Source: Halomonas korlensis (lineage in GTDB: Bacteria; Pseudomonadota; Gammaproteobacteria; Pseudomonadales; Halomonadaceae). From it: a stretch of DNA of 64,000 nt. Location: positions 124,001 through 188,000 of the forward strand of contig NZ_FPBP01000001.1 of the NCBI RefSeq assembly GCF_900116705.1, given 5' to 3'. This document shows, in pieces, positions 49,456 to 57,625 of this stretch (position 1 is its first letter; every line of letters begins with the position of its first letter). The translations under genes were made by a program, and so were the position numbers. The notes under the pieces were generated by a model. It saw only the letters and a list, made by a program, of their open reading frames with translations, was not told the DNA's origin and ran no database searches.

Positions 49456-49814
49456 GTGACCCGAATCCGTGCTTTTCGCACCACCGATTGGCTGGCCCTC
49501 TGGGCTCTCATTGAGCCGGTATTCCTGTCCGGAGAAACCTATGCCGTGCCCCGCGACTTCACCCAGGCCTCGGCTCGAGAACAGAACTTAACCACCATGC
49601 AGTACAATCTGATGGTATCCACGAACCAAACGGCGATTCGGCTCTGGCAGCGGCATAGTTTTAGATCGCCAGTGTACTACCCGACGCCTTCCGTCATCCC
49701 ACCGCAGGGCTGGTGGATGCTTTTTCATACATCGACAGCTTTGAGTCCCCCAGTTTGACGCTTCATATCGACCTCGGGCATTCTTCCCAAGCTACTGACA
49801 TCAATAAGGAATAA
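49456..49814 (+). pseudogene. GNAT acetyltransferase pseudogene
   Basis: The frame starts at a GTG after AAGGAA and reads R-I-R-A-F-R-T-T-D-W-L-A-L-W-A-L-I-E-P-V-F, a GNAT beginning. It then jumps straight to the C-terminal pattern M-Q-Y-N-L-M-V-S-T-N-Q-T-A-I-R-L-W-Q-R, so the middle of about 70 codons is missing. At about 49662 one base is lost; if it is restored the frame reads I-A-S-V-L-P-D-A-F-R-H-P-T-A-G-L-V-D-A, the family end, and runs to a stop at 49814. The unshifted frame stops at 49758. Confidence 0.8.
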
Positions 49815-49819
49815 GCACA

Positions 49820-50815
49820 ATGCAGAAAATCGCCCGCCATGCGTTGACCCTGGGGATCTCACTCGCCGTGGCCGCTACCGCCAGCGCCGCCGATTTCGCC
49901 GACATGGAGCCCATCAACCTGCGCCTCGCCCATGTGGTCAACGAGCAGGATGGCTTTCATATCGCTGCCGAGAAGTTTCAGGAGTTGGTGGCAGAACGCA
50001 CCGAAGGTGCCGTGACCGTCGAAATCTTCCCCAACGCAAGCCTGGGAGACGAACGCACCCTGCTGGAAGGCATGCAGATCGGGACCGTCGACATGGGCGT
50101 GATCACCAACGGGCCGGTGGCCAACTTCGTCGAGGAAATGGCGGTGTTCGAACTGCCCTTTCTCTTCCCCTCGCCCGAGGCCGCCTATGAGGTGCTCGAC
50201 GGACCCATCGGCCAGGAATTGCTGGACAAGCTCGCCGAGGTCAACCTCAAGGGCCTGGCCTATGCGGAGCGCGGCTTTCGCAACCTCACCAACAGCGAGC
50301 GCGCGGTTACTACACCAGACGATATCGATGGCCTGCGCATTCGCGTAATGGAGAACCCCGTCTACGTCGACACCTTCCGCGAGCTTGGCGCCAATGCGGT
50401 TCCGATGGCCTGGACCGAGGCGCTGACCGCCATGCAACAGGGCACCATCGACGGCCAGGAAAACCCGGTCAATGTCATCCACTCCTTCAAGCTCGACGAG
50501 ACGCAGAGCCACATGACCCTGTCTCGCCACACCTACGCACCGGCAATCTTCGTCATGGGTATGCCCATCTGGAACCAGCTGCCCGAGGCCGCCCAGGAAG
50601 TGCTCGAAACGTCCGCCCAGGACGCCGCCGAGCACGAGCGACGCATGAATGCCGAAATGGAAGCCGAGCAGCTTGCCGAGCTGCGCGAGGCGGGCATGCA
50701 GATCGTTGACGAACCCGACATGGCCGCCTTCCAGCAAGCCGTCGCGCCGGTCTACGAGCAATACGGCGAGCAGTTCGGTGATTACCTGCCGCGCATCCAG
50801 GAGGCCCTGAAATAA
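49820..50815 (+). CDS. TRAP transporter substrate-binding protein (DctP family)
   Basis: This is a 331-residue periplasmic receptor. The signal peptide ends at A-T-A-S-A-A (about residue 23). E-I-F-P-N-A-S-L-G near 71 and the Arg in G-L-R-I-R-V-M near 172 match DctP proteins, in which that Arg binds the substrate carboxylate. AAGGA precedes the ATG. It is followed directly by the DctQ and DctM genes. The ligand is probably a C4-dicarboxylate, sugar acid or similar organic acid; it cannot be chosen from the sequence. Confidence 0.92.
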   Translation: MQKIARHALTLGISLAVAATASAADFADMEPINLRLAHVVNEQDGFHIAAEKFQELVAERTEGAVTVEIFPNASLGDERTLLEGMQIGTVDMGVITNGPVANFVEEMAVFELPFLFPSPEAAYEVLDGPIGQELLDKLAEVNLKGLAYAERGFRNLTNSERAVTTPDDIDGLRIRVMENPVYVDTFRELGANAVPMAWTEALTAMQQGTIDGQENPVNVIHSFKLDETQSHMTLSRHTYAPAIFVMGMPIWNQLPEAAQEVLETSAQDAAEHERRMNAEMEAEQLAELREAGMQIVDEPDMAAFQQAVAPVYEQYGEQFGDYLPRIQEALK

Positions 50816-51334
50816 GTGCTGCCCCTGCTCCAGCGCATCGAGCAGGGGATCGACGCCGTCACACGCCCGGTCGTTTTCCTGGCCATGGCGGCGCTGATTG
50901 GCGTGATCACCCTGCAGATCATTTCCCGCGTGTTCTTCTCCGCCGTCGGATGGACGGAGGAGGTCGCGCGCTTTCTGCTGGTATGGATCACCTTTCTCGC
51001 TGCCACCCTCGCCTACCGCCGCAGGCGCCATATCGCCGTGACCTTCGTGGTCGACGCCCTGCCTCCCAGGATCCGTCAGGCCAGCCGCCTCCTGGCGACC
51101 CTAGTGGTAGTGGCATTCATGATCTCGCTGATCGTCATCGGTTATCGATACATGCAGATTCAGAGCTTTCAGAAGTCTGCCTCGCTGCGCCTGTCGATGA
51201 CCTGGGTCTATGCCGTGATGCCGTTCTGCGCCGCCCTGATGGCCTGGACCTCGCTGGTCGATCTCGTCTCGTTGGTACATAGCGGTCGATACGCCACGGT
51301 GAACGACCCCGATAGCGACGCACACGACCCATGA
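50816..51334 (+). CDS. TRAP transporter small permease (DctQ family)
   Basis: This is a 172-residue protein with four hydrophobic segments and F-L-L-V-W-I-T-F-L-A-A near residue 45, a DctQ signature. It begins at a GTG immediately after the dctP stop and ends with a 4-base overlap with dctM, so the three are translationally linked. Confidence 0.9.
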   Translation: MLPLLQRIEQGIDAVTRPVVFLAMAALIGVITLQIISRVFFSAVGWTEEVARFLLVWITFLAATLAYRRRRHIAVTFVVDALPPRIRQASRLLATLVVVAFMISLIVIGYRYMQIQSFQKSASLRLSMTWVYAVMPFCAALMAWTSLVDLVSLVHSGRYATVNDPDSDAHDP

Positions 51335-52590
51335 CCGCCCTGCTCTTCGCTTGCTTTCTCGGCTTCATGTTGCTCGGCGTGCCCATCGCGCTGACCATCG
51401 GCGCCAGCGCAATGATCGCCCTGACAGCCCAGGGAACCCCCCTGATGGTGGTGACCCAGCAGATGTTCCAGGGCATCAACTCCTTCGCCCTGGTCGCCGT
51501 GCCGATGTTCATTCTCGCCGGCGACCTGATGGCCCAGGGCAAGGTCAGCGAGAAACTCGTCGATTTCGCTGACTCGCTGTTCGGCTTCCTCAAGGGGGGC
51601 CTGTCGATCGTCTCGGTACTGGCGGGCATGTTCTTCGCCGCCATTTCCGGCTCAGGGGCCGCCACCACCGCCGCCGTGGGCTCGAGCCTGGTGCCCGAGC
51701 TGCGCAAGAAAGGCTATGACCCCGCCTCCGCCGCGAGCCTGATTGCCGCCAGCGGCACCATCGGCGTGGTCATTCCGCCCTCGGTCCCCATGATCATCTA
51801 TGCGGTGATCGCCCAGCAATCGGTATCGCAGCTGTTTCTCAGCGGTTTCCTGCCTGGCCTGGCCATGGGGGTGGGGCTGGCGACCATCTCCATCGTCCAG
51901 GCCTACCGGCGTAACTACCCGCGAGGCACCGCCTTCTCGCCGGCGACCATCTGGCGCACCTTGAAGAGCGCCAGTTGGGGACTGATGACTCCGGTGATCA
52001 TCCTTGGCGGTATCTTTTCGGGTGTCTTCACGCCCAGCGAGGCCGCGGTCGTCGCGGTGAACTACGCGCTGCTGGTATCGCTGTTTGTCTACCGTGACCT
52101 GACGCTACCCGATGTCTATCGCATCCTGATTCGCTCGGCGGTCACCACCTCGGTGATCATGCTGGTGATCGCCACCTCGGCCGTGCTGAGCTGGACCCTG
52201 TCCAGCTGGCAAGTGCCCGGGGCCATCGCCTCGGCGGTCCTGTCGTTCTCCACTGACCCCTATGTCATCATGCTGCTGGTGGTAGGCGTCATCCTGCTGA
52301 CCGGCGTGTTCATCGAGACAGCCAGTGCGCTGATCATTCTCACGCCGGTACTGCTGCCGCTGGTGTCTCGTATCGGCATCGACCCGATTCATTTCGGGCT
52401 TATCATCGTGGTGGGACTGGCGATCGGCATGATCACCCCTCCCGTCGCGATCAATCTGTATGTGGCCTCGTCGGTCACTCGACTGCCGCTGGAGCGTATC
52501 ACTCGCGCGATCATCCCCTATTTATTGGGGTTGATCGTGGTACTGCTGCTGGTAGTTTATGTCCCGATACTGCTGGGCCTCTCCGGCTAA
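51331..52590 (+). CDS. TRAP transporter large permease (DctM family)
   Basis: This is a 419-residue protein with 11-12 hydrophobic segments. V-A-V-P-M-F-I-L-A-G-D-L-M near residue 51, A-A-I-S-G-S-G-A-A-T-T-A-A-V-G near 106 and P-P-S-V-P-M-I-I-Y near 150 are diagnostic of the DctM family. The start ATG overlaps the dctQ stop (ATGA). Confidence 0.94.
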   Translation: MTALLFACFLGFMLLGVPIALTIGASAMIALTAQGTPLMVVTQQMFQGINSFALVAVPMFILAGDLMAQGKVSEKLVDFADSLFGFLKGGLSIVSVLAGMFFAAISGSGAATTAAVGSSLVPELRKKGYDPASAASLIAASGTIGVVIPPSVPMIIYAVIAQQSVSQLFLSGFLPGLAMGVGLATISIVQAYRRNYPRGTAFSPATIWRTLKSASWGLMTPVIILGGIFSGVFTPSEAAVVAVNYALLVSLFVYRDLTLPDVYRILIRSAVTTSVIMLVIATSAVLSWTLSSWQVPGAIASAVLSFSTDPYVIMLLVVGVILLTGVFIETASALIILTPVLLPLVSRIGIDPIHFGLIIVVGLAIGMITPPVAINLYVASSVTRLPLERITRAIIPYLLGLIVVLLLVVYVPILLGLSG

Positions 52591-52600
52591 GGAAGTTTTC

Positions 52601-52792
52601 ATGCATCGTTCAACAAGGCTGGTTACCGCGGGTCTCGCCCTGGCACTGCTGGCCGGCTGCACCACTTACACCTACGAGGATGGCCGCAAGGAAACGGTCT
52701 GGGGCGTGCCCACCGAGGACGAGACGAAGACTCGAGAAGAACGGCAGGCGGAAGGTGTGAGATATCGGGAGCCCGGAAAGATACCCGAGTGA
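52601..52792 (+). CDS. Small lipoprotein of unknown function
   Basis: This is a 63-residue protein with signal sequence and lipobox L-L-A-G-C near residue 20, followed by a short charged mature part (T-T-Y-T-Y-E-D-G-R-K-E). AAGGA precedes the ATG, which is ten bases after the dctM stop, so it may be the last gene of the TRAP operon. Not recognised as a named family. Confidence 0.7.
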   Translation: MHRSTRLVTAGLALALLAGCTTYTYEDGRKETVWGVPTEDETKTREERQAEGVRYREPGKIPE

Positions 52793-52798
52793 TCGGGC

Positions 52799-53461
52799 TC
52801 AACCATCGTGCACCGTCTCCTGTCCGGGCGACGCTGACACCTCGGGTATTGCTTGCTTTTTGAAGACAATGCTCAGGTTATTCGCCGGCATCTCCGCGAC
52901 TCGCTCCAACTTCAAGCCCTGCTGTTCAGCTTCGGCGACCACGCTTTCCAGATGCCGTATCCCCCAACGCGCATCGCGAGCCTTCAGGTCAGCATCGAAG
53001 GCCTCGTTGCTCGGTGACGTATGGCGTCCCTCTCGCTGATAGGGTCCATAAAGATAAAGCACCCCACCGTCTACCAAACGCTCTTGCGCACGCATCATCA
53101 AGGTTTTGGTGACGAACCACGGCGAGATGTGCACGAGATTGATGGCAACCACGGCATCGACTCTCACGTCAGGCCATACACCCATCACGTCCAGCTCGAC
53201 GGGCTCGAGAAGGTTCGACAGGCGGGCCTGCTCTCGCCATGCCGCAATGGAGGCAAGTGCTTGCGGTGTCGGGTCGCTGGCCAGCCAGCGCCATCCCGGC
53301 ATGGCGCTGGCAAAATACACGGCGTGCTCGCCGCTGCCGCTTGCCAGCTCGAGAACGTAGGCTGGCTTGGGAAGTGCTTGCTCGAGCACCTCAAGGATCG
53401 GCTGGCGATTGCGCGCCACTGCAGGGCTCTGCAAGCGGAGATCACTCACGGGGTTCCTCAT
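52799..53461 (-). CDS. DUF938 SAM-dependent methyltransferase-like protein
   Basis: This is a 220-residue protein with the class I methyltransferase motif L-E-L-A-S-G-S-G-E-H near residue 37 and A-I-N-L-V-H-I-S-P-W near 106, the DUF938 pattern. F-K-K-Q is at the C terminus. The substrate is unknown. It is convergent with the small lipoprotein gene, six bases between the stops. The Shine-Dalgarno sequence before the ATG is weak. Confidence 0.85.
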   Translation of the reverse strand: MRNPVSDLRLQSPAVARNRQPILEVLEQALPKPAYVLELASGSGEHAVYFASAMPGWRWLASDPTPQALASIAAWREQARLSNLLEPVELDVMGVWPDVRVDAVVAINLVHISPWFVTKTLMMRAQERLVDGGVLYLYGPYQREGRHTSPSNEAFDADLKARDARWGIRHLESVVAEAEQQGLKLERVAEMPANNLSIVFKKQAIPEVSASPGQETVHDG

Positions 53462-53501
53462 GGCTTGTTAATTCAGTAAAGCTTGATAGTTCAGTAAAGA
53501 G

Positions 53502-54440
53502 TTACTTCCTGCCCCTCGGTTTGCGAGGCGGGTTTGCACCCTGCTGACGAGGCCCCGGCGAGCGGGAGGTTTTCGCCGGCTGGACCGCTGACTTCCGGGG
53601 TTTGGGTGTCTTGCGCTTCGCCACCTTGCCGACACCTGGCTTGCCCGAGCTGCCCTTGGCGTCCTGACCTCCCTTGCGTCGGGCCGACCGGCGGCTGGTG
53701 TCCTCGGCCTCGGAAGCGGAATGCTCCGTCAGGGAGAGGATCGTCGACACCTCTTTTGCCGTCAGATCCCGCCAGTCCCCAGGCGCCAGCCCCTTGAGCG
53801 ACACATTCATGATGCGGATGCGCTCGAGCTTCACCACCTCATAGCCGAACACCTCGCACATGCGGCGTATCTGGCGGTTCAGTCCCTGGACCAGGATGAT
53901 ATTGAAGACGAACCGAGACTCCTTGACCACCCGGCACTTGCGGGTGACTTCACCCAGGATCGGCACACCCCCACCCATGCCGGCGATAAACTCATCAGTG
54001 ATCGGCTTGTTGACGGTGACCCGATACTCCTTCTCGTGCTGGTTGCTCGCGCGCAGGATGCGATTGACTAGGTCGCCGTTGTTGGTCAGGAAGATCAGCC
54101 CTTGGGAATCCTTGTCCAGCCGGCCGATGGGAAATATCCGCGCGCCGTGCTTGACGAAGTCGACGATATTGGCCTTTTCGCCGGGTTCCGTGGTGCTGAC
54201 GATGCCCACCGGCTTGTTGAGCGCGATGAACACCAGGTCCTCTTCTTCCAGCTCCAGCGGCTCGATGACCTGGCCGTTGACCTTCACCACACTGCCCGCG
54301 ACGACCTGGTCACCCGGGGTGGCGCGCTTGCCGTCGATCCGGACATTGCCCTGTTCGACGTAGCGGTCCGCCTCCCGTCGGGAGCATAGCCCGCTCTCGC
54401 TGATGTATTTATTGATCCGTTTCGAGAGGGTCTGGGCCAT
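53502..54440 (-). CDS. rluF: 23S rRNA pseudouridine synthase RluF
   Basis: This is a 312-residue enzyme. The S4 domain (residues 1-65, [18 protein letters not shown]) is followed by the RsuA-type catalytic domain with [10 protein letters not shown] near residue 105, where the Asp is catalytic. It follows E. coli RluF (U2604) closely, including G-V-P-I-L-G and [12 protein letters not shown] basic Lys/Pro/Arg-rich tail covers about residues 245-312. The frame is open to 54482; ATG at 54440 is the family start. Confidence 0.93.
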   Translation of the reverse strand: MAQTLSKRINKYISESGLCSRREADRYVEQGNVRIDGKRATPGDQVVAGSVVKVNGQVIEPLELEEEDLVFIALNKPVGIVSTTEPGEKANIVDFVKHGARIFPIGRLDKDSQGLIFLTNNGDLVNRILRASNQHEKEYRVTVNKPITDEFIAGMGGGVPILGEVTRKCRVVKESRFVFNIILVQGLNRQIRRMCEVFGYEVVKLERIRIMNVSLKGLAPGDWRDLTAKEVSTILSLTEHSASEAEDTSRRSARRKGGQDAKGSSGKPGVGKVAKRKTPKPRKSAVQPAKTSRSPGPRQQGANPPRKPRGRK

Positions 54441-54773
54441 GGCACACGTCCGGGATGGGATAGGAAAAAGCCGTGGTCGCACGGCACGTTGCTACCTCAC
54501 ACTACAACAGTACTTGAACTTGTGAGGCCTTCCACAGAAGCAGGGATTGTCGTGAGTGATTATGCAATCGCCATCCAGGCAGGTCCATCATCGGCCCGGC
54601 TTGGAATCTCGCGCGTATCGATGGGCCGCCAACGCTTCAGGTTGCCACTCACGTGGGTTATCACCCTCTTACGCTCATCATCTTGTCCTGGGTCACTGCA
54701 GTGCAGCATGGAGTATGCTACACCAGTAGCCTTGACAGCGGTGACAGCGATGCTCAGAGCCGGAGGTAACAGG
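54441..54773. other. Divergent rluF-ATPase intergenic region
   Basis: This stretch of 333 bases holds no convincing gene. The plus-strand ATPase frame is open through much of it, but without a ribosome-binding site or family character. A small palindrome CACTGCAGTG is near 54692-54701. Promoters for both genes must lie here; none was assigned. Confidence 0.5.
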
Positions 54774-57533
54774 ATGCCCGAGCGAAAGCCCCATGAACGC
54801 CCCAACTGGCATGCCATGACGTCTGACGAGGCGTTGGGAAACCTCGAGAGTTCACTCAAAGGTCTGAGCAGCTCAGAGGCCGAGGCGAGACTGACTCAGT
54901 ACGGACCCAATGAGCTTCAACAGCAAAAGGGCCGACCCTGGTGGCAGCGCCTGCTGGAGCAGTTCAACAATATTCTGATACTGATCCTCATTTTCGCTGC
55001 TGCGGCCAGCCTGTGGCTGGGAGAAGCGTTCGACGCGGGCGCTATCCTCGGCGTGGTGATCATCATTGCGCTGATCGGCTTCTTTCAGGAGGGCAAGGCC
55101 GAGCAGGCGCTTGAGAGCATACGACAGATGCTCACGCCACAGGCCCAGGTGATGCGTGACGGCAAACGCGAGACCGTGCCTGCCGAGAACCTGGTACCAG
55201 GTGACATCGTACTGATCGAAAGCGGCGATCGGGTACCGGCCGACCTTCGACTCGTGGAAGCCAGGCGCTTTCGCAGCGAAGAGGCCTCGCTGACCGGGGA
55301 GTCAACCCCGGTGGACAAGGACACGGCGCCTGTAGAGGCAGCGGCCGACCTGGCCGACCGCAGCAGCATGGCCTACGCCAGCACCATCGTTGTCCAGGGC
55401 AACGCCCGGGGCCTGGTGGTGGAAACCGGCATAAACACTCAGATCGGACGCATTTCGGAGATGCTGCGCGGGGTCGAGCAGCTCAAGACTCCGCTACTGC
55501 GTCAGATCGACCGCGCCGGCCGGGTCCTCGCCATCTTCATTCTTGTGACTGCCGCCCTGACGGGTGTCATCGGTGCCCTGGTACACGGCCAACCGCTGGG
55601 CGACATGTTCATGGCGGCCGTGGGCCTGGCCGTGGCCGCCATCCCCGAAGGCCTGCCGGCCATCGTCACCATCGGTTTGGCGCTCGGAGTCCAGGCCATG
55701 GCCAGGCGCAATGCCATCATCCGACGGCTGCCCGCGGTAGAGACGCTAGGCTCCATCTCCACCATCTTCTCGGACAAGACCGGCACCCTGACCCGTAACG
55801 AGATGACTGCCCAGGCGATCTGGCTGCCGCAAGGCGAGCTCCGCATCAAGGGCATCGGCTTCGCCCCGGAGGGCAGCTTCCATCGGATTGGCAACAGCGA
55901 GCCGGCGGCAACGGCGCTGAATCTCGACGAGAACCACGCCCTGCGCCACTTCCTCAAGGTCGGGGTGCTGTGTAACGACGCCGAACTCGCCGAAGAGGAC
56001 GGTCGTTGGCAGATACACGGCGATCCTACCGAGGGCGCCCTGGTGGTTGCTGCGGCCAAGGTGGGCCTGACCACCGGGAAGCTGCGCGGCGACCACGACC
56101 GTAAGGATGCTATTCCCTTCGAGTCCGAGCGCAAATACATGGCCACTCTCCATGAAGTGGATGGCGAACCGTTGCTGCTGGTCAAGGGCGCCCCGGACCG
56201 TCTGCTGGAGATGTGTCACCGTGTCCGCGAAGACGGCCAGGACAGCGAACTGGATGTGGCTCTGTGGGAGGAGCGTATCCATGACCTCTCCGCACGCGGC
56301 CTGCGGGTACTGGCGCTGGCCGAGAAGCCGATTCACGACGTCCATGAGCTAGAGGACGAGCACGCCGAGGAAGGATTGGTGCTGCTGGGCCTGGTGGGGC
56401 TGCTCGACCCGCCCCGAGACGAGGCCATCGAGGCGGTCAAGGACTGCCAGACTGCCGGCATCCGTCCGGTGATGATCACCGGAGATCATGCGGTAACGGC
56501 GCTAGCCATCGCCAGGCAGCTGGGCTTCGTCCACACCGAGCGGGCCATCAGCGGCCGCGAGATCGAGGCGATGTCCGACGCAGAGCTCGAGGCGATCATC
56601 CTTGAAGTGGACGTTTTTGCCCGCGCTGCGCCTGAACACAAGCTGCGCCTGGTCAAGGCGATGCAGGCCCGCGGCGGCATCTGCGCCATGACCGGTGACG
56701 GGGTCAACGACGGCCCGGCACTCAAGCGCGCCGACGTCGGCGTGGCCATGGGTATTCAAGGCACCGAGGCCGCCAAGGAGGCCGCCGAGATGGTGCTCGC
56801 TGACGACAACTTTGCCACCATCGTCGGGGCCATCCGCGAAGGCCGCAAGGTCTACGACAACATCCGCAAGACCATCACTTTCCTGCTGCCCACCAACGGC
56901 GGCCAAGGCCTAGCCATCATGCTTGCCGTGCTGGCCGGCACCACCCTGCCGGTGACACCGCTGCAGGCGCTATGGGTGAATATGGTGGTGGCGGTGACCC
57001 TGGGTCTCGCTCTGGCCTTTGAGGACGCCGAGCCCGACATCATGCAGCGCCGGCCACGGGACCCCGACGCCGCCCTGCTCGACCTCTTCCTGCTGTGGCG
57101 CGTCGTCTTCGTCTCGCTGCTGCTGCTCGCCGGCGTGTTCGGCATGTTCTCCTGGATTCTCTACGGCCAGGGCGGCAGTATCGAGCTGGCCCGCGCCGGC
57201 GCGGTGAACATGCTGGTGACGGGCAGCGCCGCTTACCTGATCAACAGCCGCTTCCTGCTCAACAGCACGCTGTCGATCCCCGGCATCTTCGGCAGCCGCC
57301 CGGTGTGGATCGCCATCGGCCTGGTCATGGTCCTGCAGCTTGCCTGGACATACCTGCCCTTCATGCAGTTGACCTTCGGTAGCGCCGCGCTGGGTCTTGG
57401 CCACTGGACGGTGATCCTGACCGGCAGCATGGCGATCTACCTCGTCGTCGAATTGGAGAAGCGGATCCTGCGCACCCGAGCCCACGGCAGGCGGAGTCGA
57501 GCACCGCACGGGCATTATCCACGCCTGCGGTAA
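54774..57533 (+). CDS. P2-type cation-transporting ATPase, copy 1
   Basis: This is a 919-residue P-type ATPase. The order is an N-terminal cation-ATPase domain (W-H-A-M at about residue 12), A domain with T-G-E-S, M4 motif I-P-E-G-L-P (290-295), phosphorylated Asp334 in D-K-T-G-T-L-T, hinge T-G-D-G-V-N-D-G-P near 640-648, and a C-terminal set of about six helices. In M5 the segment P-T-N-G-G-Q has Gln711 where SERCA has a cation-binding Glu, and in M6 N-x-x-x-A has Ala740 where SERCA has Asp800. Na+, K+ or Ca2+ could be carried. The ATG at 54774 follows GGAGG. Confidence 0.85.
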   Translation: MPERKPHERPNWHAMTSDEALGNLESSLKGLSSSEAEARLTQYGPNELQQQKGRPWWQRLLEQFNNILILILIFAAAASLWLGEAFDAGAILGVVIIIALIGFFQEGKAEQALESIRQMLTPQAQVMRDGKRETVPAENLVPGDIVLIESGDRVPADLRLVEARRFRSEEASLTGESTPVDKDTAPVEAAADLADRSSMAYASTIVVQGNARGLVVETGINTQIGRISEMLRGVEQLKTPLLRQIDRAGRVLAIFILVTAALTGVIGALVHGQPLGDMFMAAVGLAVAAIPEGLPAIVTIGLALGVQAMARRNAIIRRLPAVETLGSISTIFSDKTGTLTRNEMTAQAIWLPQGELRIKGIGFAPEGSFHRIGNSEPAATALNLDENHALRHFLKVGVLCNDAELAEEDGRWQIHGDPTEGALVVAAAKVGLTTGKLRGDHDRKDAIPFESERKYMATLHEVDGEPLLLVKGAPDRLLEMCHRVREDGQDSELDVALWEERIHDLSARGLRVLALAEKPIHDVHELEDEHAEEGLVLLGLVGLLDPPRDEAIEAVKDCQTAGIRPVMITGDHAVTALAIARQLGFVHTERAISGREIEAMSDAELEAIILEVDVFARAAPEHKLRLVKAMQARGGICAMTGDGVNDGPALKRADVGVAMGIQGTEAAKEAAEMVLADDNFATIVGAIREGRKVYDNIRKTITFLLPTNGGQGLAIMLAVLAGTTLPVTPLQALWVNMVVAVTLGLALAFEDAEPDIMQRRPRDPDAALLDLFLLWRVVFVSLLLLAGVFGMFSWILYGQGGSIELARAGAVNMLVTGSAAYLINSRFLLNSTLSIPGIFGSRPVWIAIGLVMVLQLAWTYLPFMQLTFGSAALGLGHWTVILTGSMAIYLVVELEKRILRTRAHGRRSRAPHGHYPRLR

Positions 57534-57625
57534 CAACTCCACAACGCACGCGACCTGCAGCGCGGCGAGACCTGTGCTACTCCTAGATCATCATGGAAGA
57601 TAATGGATGACAAGGGAGAAACGGC

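Noticed and set aside
49859-51031. 390-codon open frame antisense to dctP-dctQ
   Set aside because: Same reason: the plus strand encodes clear TRAP components, and the antisense product has no domain pattern.
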